From contig JBEBBW010000006.1 in the NCBI GenBank assembly GCA_041158165.1, positions 1 to 61,299 on the forward strand: a stretch of 61,299 nucleotides of DNA, in the 5' to 3' direction. The position numbers were made by a program, and so were the translations under genes. Below, in pieces: positions 33,441 to 41,429 of the stretch (position 1 is its first letter; each line of letters begins with the position of its first letter). The notes beneath the pieces are model-generated. The model made no database searches. It had not been told where the DNA came from and saw nothing but the letters and a program-made list of their open reading frames with translations. Source of the stretch: TMED14 sp041158165 (GTDB taxonomy: Bacteria > Bacteroidota > Bacteroidia > Flavobacteriales > Schleiferiaceae).

Positions 33441-34832
33441 ATGCACTACGAATCACCTGTACGTCAGCCACTTATCCTAGGTGATAAGAGCTACAACCAG
33501 ATCACTGAAGACGTTGTACGTCCGATTGAAAATCCGGCACCGCGCTCGTGGTGGACCGTATTCAGCATCGCCTTGGTTATGTTCCTCTGGGGCGTGGGCT
33601 CGTTGGCCTACACCGTCGGCACCGGCATCGGAGTTTGGGGTTTGAACAAAACCGTGGGCTGGGCATGGGACATCACCAACTTCGTGTGGTGGGTAGGTAT
33701 CGGCCACGCCGGGACCTTGATCTCTGCGGTACTGCTGCTGTTCCGCCAACGCTGGCGCATGGCCATTAACCGTTCGGCGGAAGCGATGACGATCTTCTCG
33801 GTAATTCAAGCGGGTCTTTTTCCGGTATTCCACATGGGTCGAGTTTGGATGGCATATTGGGTACTCCCGATTCCAAACCAGTTCGGTTCACTGTGGGTCA
33901 ACTTCAACTCGCCGCTTCTTTGGGACGTGTTTGCCATCTCGACCTACTTGACCGTTTCGGTGGTGTTCTGGTACGTCGGACTTATTCCTGACTTCGCCAT
34001 GGTCCGCGACCGCGCCGTCAACCCGGTGCAGAAGCACATCTACAAGGTACTTTCCTTCGGATGGGGCGGTAAAGCCAAGGCTTGGCAGCGCTTCGAAGAG
34101 GTGTCGCTTGTTCTTGCGGGTCTTGCTACGCCGCTGGTACTTTCGGTGCACACGATCGTATCAATGGACTTCGCCACGTCGGTGATTCCGGGTTGGCACA
34201 CGACCATCTTCCCTCCGTACTTCGTTGCGGGAGCAATCTTCTCTGGCTTTGCGATGGTGCAGACCCTCTTGCTGATTGTGCGCAAGGTGTTCAAAATGGA
34301 AGACTACATCACGATCCAGCACATCGAAATGATGAACATCGTCATCATGGTTACGGGATCCATTGTAGGTGTCGCCTACATCACCGAGCTCTTCATCGCG
34401 TGGTACAGCGGGGTGGAGTACGAGCAGTACGCCTTCCTCAACCGCGCAACCGGTCCCTACTGGTGGGCCTACTGGTCGATGATGACATGCAACGTGTTCA
34501 GCCCACAGTTCATGTGGTTTAAGAAGCTGCGCACCAACCTGGTGTTCACGTTTATAATCTCAATCGTCGTAAACATCGGCATGTGGTTCGAGCGCTTCGT
34601 AATTATTGTGACTTCGCTGCACCGCGATTACTTGCCGTCGAGCTGGTCGATGTTCTCACCGTCGTTTGTCGACGTGGGCATCTTCGTGGGTACGATTGGC
34701 TTCTTCTTCGTGCTCTTCTTGCTTTACGCGCGCACCTTCCCGGTAATTGCGCAGGCTGAACTCAAGACCATTTTGAAAACTTCGGGCGAAGCCCAGAAAA
34801 AACACCACAGCGACCATGGCGCACACCACTGA
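33441..34832 (+). CDS. actC: Alternative complex III subunit ActC, NrfD-like membrane protein
   Basis: A polytopic membrane protein (463 aa, about ten helices) of the NrfD/PsrC family that forms a quinol-binding core with ActB. Helices begin near residue 37 (WWTVFSIALVMFLWGVGSLAY), and the family motif region WVGIGHAGTLISAVLLLFR is at about 84-103. The C-terminal tail is His/Lys rich (KKHHSDHGAHH). It starts seven bases after actB and overlaps actD by 17 bases. Confidence 0.95.
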   Translation: MHYESPVRQPLILGDKSYNQITEDVVRPIENPAPRSWWTVFSIALVMFLWGVGSLAYTVGTGIGVWGLNKTVGWAWDITNFVWWVGIGHAGTLISAVLLLFRQRWRMAINRSAEAMTIFSVIQAGLFPVFHMGRVWMAYWVLPIPNQFGSLWVNFNSPLLWDVFAISTYLTVSVVFWYVGLIPDFAMVRDRAVNPVQKHIYKVLSFGWGGKAKAWQRFEEVSLVLAGLATPLVLSVHTIVSMDFATSVIPGWHTTIFPPYFVAGAIFSGFAMVQTLLLIVRKVFKMEDYITIQHIEMMNIVIMVTGSIVGVAYITELFIAWYSGVEYEQYAFLNRATGPYWWAYWSMMTCNVFSPQFMWFKKLRTNLVFTFIISIVVNIGMWFERFVIIVTSLHRDYLPSSWSMFSPSFVDVGIFVGTIGFFFVLFLLYARTFPVIAQAELKTILKTSGEAQKKHHSDHGAHH

Positions 34833-35337
34833 GCATACCCCAGTTGTTCGCGCGTTGTACCACGATGACGACGTGCTTATGTCGGCCGTAAAGGAAATCC
34901 GCGCGGCTGGATTCAAAATCTCTGAAGTCTACACGCCCTTCCCGGTGCACGGACTCGATAAAGCGATGGGTCTTAAAGAGACCCGAATTGCCATGGCAGC
35001 CTTCATGTATGGACTTCTCGGACTGACGGTTGCGGTTACGTTGACCTGGTACATGATGATTAGCGACTGGCCTCAAAACATCGGCGGCAAGCCCAACCTC
35101 AACTGGGGCATGAACATGCCGGCGTTTGTGCCCATTTTGTTTGAATTGACGGTGTTCTTCGCGGCGCACCTTATGGTTTGGACTTACCTCATTATTAACG
35201 GTTTGTACCCTGGCGCGGACGCCCAGAATCCGGATCCGCGCACGACAGATGACTACTTCATGGTGGAACTGCCTGCGGCAGATGGCCTGGTAGACGTACT
35301 GAAGAAATCGGGTGCTGTAGAAATTGCTGAAGCCTAA
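34816..35337 (+). CDS. actD: Alternative complex III subunit ActD (DUF3341)
   Basis: A 173-residue protein with a soluble N-terminal half (VVRALYHDDDVLMSAVKEIRAAGFKI) and two membrane helices at about 62-82 and 103-133, matching DUF3341/ActD. The motif YTPFPVHGLDKAMGL is typical of the family. It is a small integral subunit of ACIII. The start lies within the last codons of actC and the stop is five bases before actE. Confidence 0.94.
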   Translation: MAHTTEHTPVVRALYHDDDVLMSAVKEIRAAGFKISEVYTPFPVHGLDKAMGLKETRIAMAAFMYGLLGLTVAVTLTWYMMISDWPQNIGGKPNLNWGMNMPAFVPILFELTVFFAAHLMVWTYLIINGLYPGADAQNPDPRTTDDYFMVELPAADGLVDVLKKSGAVEIAEA

Positions 35338-35342
35338 GCGAA

Positions 35343-35930
35343 ATGCGTATCAAGACTATTCTTTGGGTTGCGGGCAGTGCGGTAGCATTGAGCTCGTGCA
35401 ACTGGGACAAGACCAATCCGGGCTACTCCTACATGGACGACATGTACCGTTCTCCGGCTCACCAAACCTACGAGCCCGGTACAGCGAAGGAGCCCGCCGA
35501 GGGCAGTGTGCCGCGCGGCTACGTGCCTTACACGATTCCGAATACCAACGAGGGCTACGCGGCGTCGATGGCCAATACCGAGGTTCCGGCGTTCTACGAG
35601 ACCTTGGATGCCGAAGCAGGCAAGCAGCTGTACACGCAGTTTTGCTCGCACTGCCACGGCGAGAAGGGCGACGGCAACGGTATTTTGATGCAGCGCGAGA
35701 AGATTTTGGGTATTCCGGGCTACGGCGCCGACAAGCTTCCCAACATCACTCCGGGTAGCATTTACCACGTAATCATGTACGGCAAGAACAACATGGGTAG
35801 CCATGCATCTCAGCTGAACTACGACGAGCGCTGGAAAATCATCAAGTACGTGTGGAAGCTCCGCATGGATCAAGTTCCCGGTGCCGCTCCTGCCGCTGCC
35901 GACACGACCACGGCCCAACCTGCTGCTTAA
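35343..35930 (+). CDS. actE: Alternative complex III subunit ActE, monohaem cytochrome c lipoprotein
   Basis: A lipoprotein signal (ALSSC, Cys19) is followed by a monohaem cytochrome c domain with CSHCH at residues 101-105 and a probable Met ligand in YGKNNMGSHASQL. An N-terminal segment before the haem (MYRSPAHQTYEPGTAKEPAEGS) and an Ala/Pro tail (GAAPAAADTTTAQPAA) are linkers. It is the likely exit point of electrons from ACIII towards the oxidase. It lies between actD (5-base gap) and actF (19-base gap). Confidence 0.94.
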   Translation: MRIKTILWVAGSAVALSSCNWDKTNPGYSYMDDMYRSPAHQTYEPGTAKEPAEGSVPRGYVPYTIPNTNEGYAASMANTEVPAFYETLDAEAGKQLYTQFCSHCHGEKGDGNGILMQREKILGIPGYGADKLPNITPGSIYHVIMYGKNNMGSHASQLNYDERWKIIKYVWKLRMDQVPGAAPAAADTTTAQPAA

Positions 35931-35949
35931 TAAAACTGCCCCAGAAGAC

Positions 35950-37470
35950 ATGTTTGTATTTACGTCCAAAATGAAATTGCTCGCCGGGTCGCTGACCTTG
36001 GTGGGTCTGGTGTTCCTGCTGATTGGCTTTAACACGGATTACTCGTCGCACGCTGCAGAGGGCCACGACAGCCACGCAGCAGCTGCCCACGCTGAAGAAG
36101 CCCACGCGGTAGAAGCGCCGGCTCACGAGGCACCCGCCGACGAAGCCCATGCGGTAGAAGCAGCTGCCGAAGCAACCCATGGCGACGAAGCCATCGTTGT
36201 CGATGCGGTGGTTGAGGAAGCACACGCCGAGGAAGCTCACGCCACCGACGCCCACGCTACCGAGGCTGCGGCCGAAGCGGCACCTGCTGCCGACGCCCAC
36301 GCTACCGAAGCTCACGACGCCCATGCCGCTGAAGCCCACGGTCAAGAAGGCCACGGCGCTACCCACGATTTGAGCGCGAACCGCCCTTGGGCAGCGTTCT
36401 TGGTGAACAGTATCTTCTTTTTGGGTATCGGCATCGGCACGCTGTTCTTCTTGGCGATTCAGTACGCCGCTCAAGTAGGCTGGTCTGCGGGCTTGATTCG
36501 CGTATTCGAGGCCGTTTCGATGTTCGTGGGTATTCCCCTCCTCGGAATCTTGTTCTTGGCGGTGACCGGAGGAATGCACATGCACCACCTGTGGCACTGG
36601 ATGGCCGAAGGCATCATGGATCCAGCTAGCGCCAACTACGACCCGATTATTGCCGGCAAAGAGGCCTACTTGAACGCACCGTTTTTCACGGCGCGCACCA
36701 TTGCCTACCTGGTTATTTGGGCTGGCGCAGCCTACCTGCTTCGCCGCAACAGCATGAAAGAGGACGCCCTTCCCAAGGGACAAAACATGTTCTTTACCCA
36801 GCGCAAACTGGCTGCCACGTTTATCGTGCTCTACGCCGTAACGTCGTCAACGAGCGCCTGGGACTGGGTGATGTCAATTGACACGCACTGGTTCTCCACC
36901 CTGTTCGGCTGGTACACCTTTGCGGGAATGTTTGTTACGGCGATGACCGTGTTGAACCTGCTCGTAATGTACCTGCGCCTGAACAACCACCTGCCGTGGA
37001 TCAACGCCAACCACCAGCACGATTTAGGTAAGTTCATGTTTGCCTTCAGCGTATTCTGGACCTACCTCTGGTTCAGCCAGTACATGCTCATTTGGTACTC
37101 CAATATTCCTGAAGAAGTTACCTACTACCTACCGCGCTTCAAGGGCGAGTATAAGCCCCTGTTTGTGATGATGGTGGCCATGAACTTCATCTTCCCGATC
37201 CTCGTGCTGATGTCGCGTGACGCCAAGCGCATCTTTGGCTTCATCGGTTTGGCTGCCGTGTTTGTGTTGGCCGGACACTGGATGGACCACTACATCATGA
37301 TTATGCCGGGCGCTGTGGGCTACGACTACGGTTTTGGCTTTGCTGAATTGGGCGGTATTCTCTTCTACGCCGGCCTGTTCCTTTGGGTAACCCTAAGTCA
37401 GCTTGCCAAGGTGCCGCTCAAGCTTAAGAACCACCCGATGCTCACGGAAAGCGAGCACTTCCACCAATAA
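35950..37470 (+). CDS. actF: Alternative complex III subunit ActF with long His/Ala/Glu-rich insert
   Basis: The second NrfD-like membrane subunit of ACIII (506 aa, about ten helices). ATG 35950 (MFVFTSKMKLLAGSL) is chosen; an upstream in-frame ATG lies within actE. After the first helix (about 8-27), residues 34-139 are a low-complexity stretch of His, Ala, Glu and Asp with 17 histidines. The conserved part resumes at NRPWAAFLVNSIFF (144 on), followed by GWSAGLIRVFEAVSMF and the TSSTSAWDWVMSIDTHWFST block. A shorter His-rich loop here is, as far as I recall, known in relatives, but this one is long. It ends 25 bases before coxB. Confidence 0.94.
   Translation: MFVFTSKMKLLAGSLTLVGLVFLLIGFNTDYSSHAAEGHDSHAAAAHAEEAHAVEAPAHEAPADEAHAVEAAAEATHGDEAIVVDAVVEEAHAEEAHATDAHATEAAAEAAPAADAHATEAHDAHAAEAHGQEGHGATHDLSANRPWAAFLVNSIFFLGIGIGTLFFLAIQYAAQVGWSAGLIRVFEAVSMFVGIPLLGILFLAVTGGMHMHHLWHWMAEGIMDPASANYDPIIAGKEAYLNAPFFTARTIAYLVIWAGAAYLLRRNSMKEDALPKGQNMFFTQRKLAATFIVLYAVTSSTSAWDWVMSIDTHWFSTLFGWYTFAGMFVTAMTVLNLLVMYLRLNNHLPWINANHQHDLGKFMFAFSVFWTYLWFSQYMLIWYSNIPEEVTYYLPRFKGEYKPLFVMMVAMNFIFPILVLMSRDAKRIFGFIGLAAVFVLAGHWMDHYIMIMPGAVGYDYGFGFAELGGILFYAGLFLWVTLSQLAKVPLKLKNHPMLTESEHFHQ
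36049..36366 (+). repeat. actF: Degenerate repeat coding a His-rich loop in actF
   Basis: Imperfect repeats of short units such as GCCCACGCTACCGA and GAAGAAGCCCACGC encode residues 34-139 with 17 His. Placement after one N-terminal helix puts the loop on one face of the membrane, probably the periplasm, where it could bind copper or zinc or simply act as a flexible spacer. Confidence 0.8.
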
Positions 37471-37495
37471 TCCGAAGTTTTAATTCGAATCGTTT

Positions 37496-38521
37496 ATGTC
37501 TGGAATTATGACCCTTATCGTTCTTGTGCTCGCGGTGCTCACGGCCCTGCAGCTCATGCGAATTTTTGAGCTGTCCTCGAAGGCGCGCAAGACTGCCGAA
37601 TACGAGGTTACAGATCGCGACAACAACAACCAGGGATGGTTGATGCTGCTCTTTGGTTTTGGATTCATCGCGGCATTTTTCTGGATGCTCTACACTTGGC
37701 TTCCGGTGACCTTGCCAAAGCCCGCGTCAGAGCATGGTGTCGACTACGACAACCTGATGCAGATATCCATGCTGGTGATTATTGCCATGTTTTTGGTTGT
37801 TCAGCCCATCCTGTTCTACTTCGCATGGAAGTACCGTGGCGCTAAAGACCGCAAGGCTACCTACTACGAACACAACAACCGCCTTGAGTTCATTTGGACG
37901 ATCGTACCAGCCCTTGTGCTTGCGGTACTCATCATCTACGGCATGACCACGTGGTCGAACGTGATGAATCCGAAGAACGAGCAGGAACCCCTTGTAATCG
38001 AAGTGTATGCACAGCAGTTCAAGTGGACGGCGCGCTACGCCGGCCAAGACAACCAGCTCGGTTTTGCGAACGTGCGCCTAATCAAGGACGCCAACGTCAT
38101 CGGTGTCGACACCCTTGATGCAAAAGGTGCAGACGACAAAATCACGACGGAAATTCACCTTCCAGTGGGCCGACCTGTGCTGTTCAAATTCCGCTCTCAA
38201 GACGTAATTCACTCGGCGTACTTCCCCCACTTCCGTGCGCAGATGAACTGTGTTCCGGGTATGACCACGCAGTTCCAGTTTACGCCGACCGTGACGACGG
38301 CCGAGATGCGCCAAGACGCCGACGTTCAGGCGAAGGTTGCTCGCATTAACCAAATCCGTACCGAAAAGGGCTTGGAAAACTACGCCTACGACTACGTCCT
38401 TCTTTGCAACAAGATCTGCGGATCAGCACACTACAACATGCAGATGAATATTGTTGTGGAGTCCGAAGAAGAGTACGCCAAATGGCTTGCTGAACAAAAG
38501 ACCGTAGCCGAAACGTTATAA
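37496..38521 (+). CDS. coxB: Cytochrome c oxidase subunit II
   Basis: A CuA-bearing subunit of the haem-copper oxidase (341 aa). There are an extra N-terminal helix (about 3-21) and two further helices (about 47-68 and 90-110), then the signature RLEFIWTIVPALVLAVLI. The periplasmic CuA domain has VIHSAYFPHF and the cluster LLCNKICGSAHYNMQM, with the two Cys, His and Met ligands. The residue usually Glu between the cysteines is Lys here, as I believe is common in Bacteroidota. It follows actF by 25 bases and is 23 bases before coxA. Confidence 0.96.
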   Translation: MSGIMTLIVLVLAVLTALQLMRIFELSSKARKTAEYEVTDRDNNNQGWLMLLFGFGFIAAFFWMLYTWLPVTLPKPASEHGVDYDNLMQISMLVIIAMFLVVQPILFYFAWKYRGAKDRKATYYEHNNRLEFIWTIVPALVLAVLIIYGMTTWSNVMNPKNEQEPLVIEVYAQQFKWTARYAGQDNQLGFANVRLIKDANVIGVDTLDAKGADDKITTEIHLPVGRPVLFKFRSQDVIHSAYFPHFRAQMNCVPGMTTQFQFTPTVTTAEMRQDADVQAKVARINQIRTEKGLENYAYDYVLLCNKICGSAHYNMQMNIVVESEEEYAKWLAEQKTVAETL

Positions 38522-38544
38522 TTAAGGTTTAAGAAACTAACACT

Positions 38545-40347
38545 ATGGCCGACCACGCACACGACCACGCACACGACCACGCTCACGACGAACACCACGA
38601 TCACGAGCACCATGTAGATAATTTCTGGACGAAGTACGTCTTCTCGATCGACCACAAGATGATCGCGAAGCAGTTCCTCGTTACGGGTATGTTCATGGGC
38701 ATCATCGGGGTATTTATGTCGATGCTTTTTCGCCTTCAGTTGGCATGGCCGGGCGAGAGCTTCCCCATTTTAGAGACGTTTCTCGGCAAATGGGCTCCCG
38801 ACGGGGTGATGGATCCGAATATGTACCTGGCTTTGGTGACGATCCACGGTACCATCATGGTGTTCTTCGTGCTCACGGCCGGTTTGAGCGGAACCTTCTC
38901 GAACCTCCTTATTCCGTTGCAAATCGGTGCACGCGACATGGCTTCAGGCTTCCTGAACATGATCTCGTACTGGCTGTTTGCCGCGTCTTCAGTGGTGATG
39001 GTCGTTTCGCTGTTCGTTGAAACGGGTCCTGCCTCAGGCGGTTGGACGGTGTACCCGCCGTTGAGCGCACTTCCTCAGGCGATGCCTGGTTCTGGTGCCG
39101 GTATGACGCTATGGCTGGTGTCGATGACCTTGTTCATCGCAGGTTCGTTGATCGGTTCGCTGAACTACATCGTTACCGTGATCAACCTTCGCACGAAGGG
39201 CATGTCGATGACCCGCCTTCCGCTTACGATTTGGGCGTTCTTGGTGACGGCCATTTTGGGTGTGCTTTCGTTCCCGGTGCTTCTGAGTGCGGCGTTGCTG
39301 CTCCTGTTTGACCGCTCAATGGGTACCTCGTTCTACTTGAGCGACATTATGGTCGCCGGCGAGTTGCTGAGCAACCAAGGCGGAAGCCCTATTCTGTTCG
39401 AGCACCTGTTCTGGTTCCTTGGCCACCCTGAGGTGTACATCATTCTGTTGCCTGCCCTTGGCATCACGTCTGAAGTTATTGCGACCAACTCGCGCAAGCC
39501 GATCTTTGGCTACCGTGCGATGATTGGGTCTATTCTGGCCATCGCATTCCTGTCGTTCATCGTTTGGGGTCACCACATGTTTGTGACAGGTATGAATCCG
39601 TTCCTCGGATCGGTGTTCACGTTTACGACGCTGTTGATTGCCATCCCCTCGGCCGTGAAGGCGTTTAACTACATTACGACCTTGTGGAAGGGCAATATCC
39701 AGTTCACACCGGCTATGCTCTTTTCCATCGGACTCGTAAGCACCTTCGTGGCGGGCGGTTTGACGGGCATCATCCTTGGTGACTCCGCGCTCGATATCAA
39801 CGTGCACGACACCTATTTCGTGGTAGCCCACTTCCACATCGTAATGGGTCTTTCGGCCATCTTCGGAATGTTCGCGGGCGTCTACCACTGGTTCCCTAAG
39901 ATGTACGGCCGCATGATGAACAAGTCGATGGGCTACTTGCACTTCTGGCTGACGTTTGTAAGCGCCTACGGGGTGTTCTTCCCGATGCACTTCACGGGTC
40001 TGGCCGGTTTGCCACGCCGTTACTACAGCAACGCGGAGTTCCCCATCTTCGACGAGCTGCAGGACATTAACGTGATTATCACCATGTTCGCTATTGGCGG
40101 AGGTATCGCACAGCTGATTTTCATCTTCAACTTCTTCTACTCTATGTGGCGCGGGCCCAAGGCTCCACAGAACCCATGGAACTCGAACACGTTGGAGTGG
40201 ACTACCCCGGTAGAGCACATTCACGGCAACTGGCCGGGTGCGATTCCGGAGGTTCACCGTTGGGCCTACGACTACAGCAAGCCGGGTCATGACGACGACT
40301 TTGTTCCGCAGACTACGCCGCTGAAAGACGGCGAACAGGCGCACTAA
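38545..40347 (+). CDS. coxA: Cytochrome c oxidase subunit I (A-type)
   Basis: The catalytic subunit (600 aa, 12 helices). Haem ligands are the His in TIHGTIMVFF and the pair in HDTYFVVAHFHIVMG; CuB ligands are the His in GHPEVYIILLP, with the Tyr crosslink and the Glu of the D-channel (A1-type pattern), and the HH in WGHHMF. The first 25 residues are exceptionally His-rich (MADHAHDHAHDHAHDEHHDHEHH: 11 of residues 4-23 are His), encoded by a 12-base tandem repeat. It closes the act-cox operon, followed by a strong GC hairpin. Its maturation and small partners (cyoE, subunits III and IV, probable SCO) lie 18 kb away in the same direction. Confidence 0.97.
   Translation: MADHAHDHAHDHAHDEHHDHEHHVDNFWTKYVFSIDHKMIAKQFLVTGMFMGIIGVFMSMLFRLQLAWPGESFPILETFLGKWAPDGVMDPNMYLALVTIHGTIMVFFVLTAGLSGTFSNLLIPLQIGARDMASGFLNMISYWLFAASSVVMVVSLFVETGPASGGWTVYPPLSALPQAMPGSGAGMTLWLVSMTLFIAGSLIGSLNYIVTVINLRTKGMSMTRLPLTIWAFLVTAILGVLSFPVLLSAALLLLFDRSMGTSFYLSDIMVAGELLSNQGGSPILFEHLFWFLGHPEVYIILLPALGITSEVIATNSRKPIFGYRAMIGSILAIAFLSFIVWGHHMFVTGMNPFLGSVFTFTTLLIAIPSAVKAFNYITTLWKGNIQFTPAMLFSIGLVSTFVAGGLTGIILGDSALDINVHDTYFVVAHFHIVMGLSAIFGMFAGVYHWFPKMYGRMMNKSMGYLHFWLTFVSAYGVFFPMHFTGLAGLPRRYYSNAEFPIFDELQDINVIITMFAIGGGIAQLIFIFNFFYSMWRGPKAPQNPWNSNTLEWTTPVEHIHGNWPGAIPEVHRWAYDYSKPGHDDDFVPQTTPLKDGEQAH
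38551..38586 (+). repeat. coxA: Three 12-bp tandem repeats at the coxA 5' end
   Basis: Two identical copies of GACCACGCACAC (38551-38562, 38563-38574) and one with a single change (38575-38586) encode three Asp-His-Ala-His units. This tract could vary in copy number by slippage while staying in frame. Confidence 0.9.
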
Positions 40348-40365
40348 GCGTTTATAAGTTCGTTG

Positions 40366-40396
40366 AACGGCCGCCCGGTTTCCCCGGGCGGCCGTT
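40366..40396 (+). terminator. GC-rich hairpin after coxA
   Basis: A perfect 13-bp inverted repeat (40366-40378 and 40384-40396) with a five-base loop lies 18 bases after the coxA stop. The T-tract is only three bases, so termination may rely on the very stable stem. The right arm touches the ruvB -7 box. Confidence 0.8.
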
Positions 40397-40404
40397 TACA
40401 TTTG
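40397..40404 (+). promoter_or_regulatory. ruvB: -7 box TACATTTG, ends 5 bases before ruvB ATG
   Basis: Exact TAnnTTTG directly abutting the terminator stem, with five bases to the ATG at 40410. The terminator occupies the place of the usual spacer, so no -33 element is recognisable. Confidence 0.7.
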
Positions 40405-40409
40405 TAGCT

Positions 40410-41429
40410 ATGGTGGATTTTTTGCACGACGCCTCCTCGGCGGGCATGGACGATCGGGAGGCCGAGCAGCGGTTGCGTCCCGCGCGCTTCGACGACTTCG
40501 CGGGGCAGGCGAAAGTGCTCGAGAACTTGAAGGTCTTTGTGCAGGCCGCGCGCCTTCGCGAAGAGGCACTAGACCACGTGCTGCTGCACGGTCCTCCGGG
40601 CCTAGGTAAGACTACGTTGGCCCACATTATTGCGGGGGAGCTCGGGTCTTCGCTGAAGCTCACGAGCGGACCGGTGCTCGACAAGCCAGGTGATCTTGCG
40701 GGCTTGCTTACGAGCCTGGAGGCGAACGACGTGCTGTTTATTGACGAGATCCACCGCCTGAGCCCTGTGGTTGAGGAATACCTCTACAGCGCGATGGAGG
40801 ACTACCAAATCGACATTATGCTGGAGTCAGGACCGGCGGCACGTTCGGTGCAAATTCGCTTGAAGCCCTTCACGTTGATTGGGGCTACTACTCGAAGCGG
40901 ACTGCTTACATCGCCGTTGCGTGCGCGCTTTGGAATCGCAGCGCGACTCGAATACTACAGCGTGGAGCTCTTGTCGACGATCGTAGAGCGCTCTGCGAGC
41001 ATTTTGAGCATGGGCATCGAGGCTGAGGCCGCCATTGAGGTCGCGCGCCGCAGCCGCGGCACGCCCCGAATTGCGAATGCCCTGCTTCGCAGGCTTCGCG
41101 ACTTTGCCCAGGTGCGCGGGGCGTCGGTAGTGGATTTGGAAATTGCCCGCTATGGAATGGACGCCCTCGACGTGGATGCCCATGGGCTCGACGAGATGGA
41201 CAACCGCATTTTGTCCACGTTAATCGACAAGTTCCGCGGCGGCCCCGTAGGGCTAAGTACCCTTGCAACAGCGGTTAGCGAGCAAGCAGAAACGCTGGAA
41301 GAAGTTTATGAGCCCTACCTCATTCAAGAAGGCTACCTAGCGCGCACGCCTCGCGGGCGAATGGCCATGGACAAGGCCTACAAGCATTTGGGGCGGACGC
41401 CCTCAGGCGGCCCCGATCTTTTTTCATGA
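40410..41429 (+). CDS. ruvB: Holliday junction branch-migration helicase RuvB
   Basis: The AAA+ motor of the RuvAB complex (339 aa). N-terminal RPARFDDFAGQAKVLENLKVF, Walker A HGPPGLGKTTLAH, Walker B VLFIDEIHRLSPVVEEYLY, the sensor motif region IGATTRSGLLTSPLRARFG and the C-terminal winged helix (GGPVGLSTLATAVSEQ, then EPYLIQEGYLARTPRGR) are all present. Its partner ruvA is in the same window at 48.2 kb. Its stop overlaps the queG start as ATGA. The -7 box five bases upstream supports the start. Confidence 0.97.
   Translation: MVDFLHDASSAGMDDREAEQRLRPARFDDFAGQAKVLENLKVFVQAARLREEALDHVLLHGPPGLGKTTLAHIIAGELGSSLKLTSGPVLDKPGDLAGLLTSLEANDVLFIDEIHRLSPVVEEYLYSAMEDYQIDIMLESGPAARSVQIRLKPFTLIGATTRSGLLTSPLRARFGIAARLEYYSVELLSTIVERSASILSMGIEAEAAIEVARRSRGTPRIANALLRRLRDFAQVRGASVVDLEIARYGMDALDVDAHGLDEMDNRILSTLIDKFRGGPVGLSTLATAVSEQAETLEEVYEPYLIQEGYLARTPRGRMAMDKAYKHLGRTPSGGPDLFS

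Noticed and set aside
36049..36366. CRISPR-like or minisatellite array in actF
   Set aside because: Units are short, degenerate and in frame with an open actF gene. There are no uniform repeats and spacers and no cas genes.
39316..40344. Long open frame of about 342 codons antisense to coxA
   Set aside because: Composition-driven shadow of coxA, with no signal peptide, domain or promoter.
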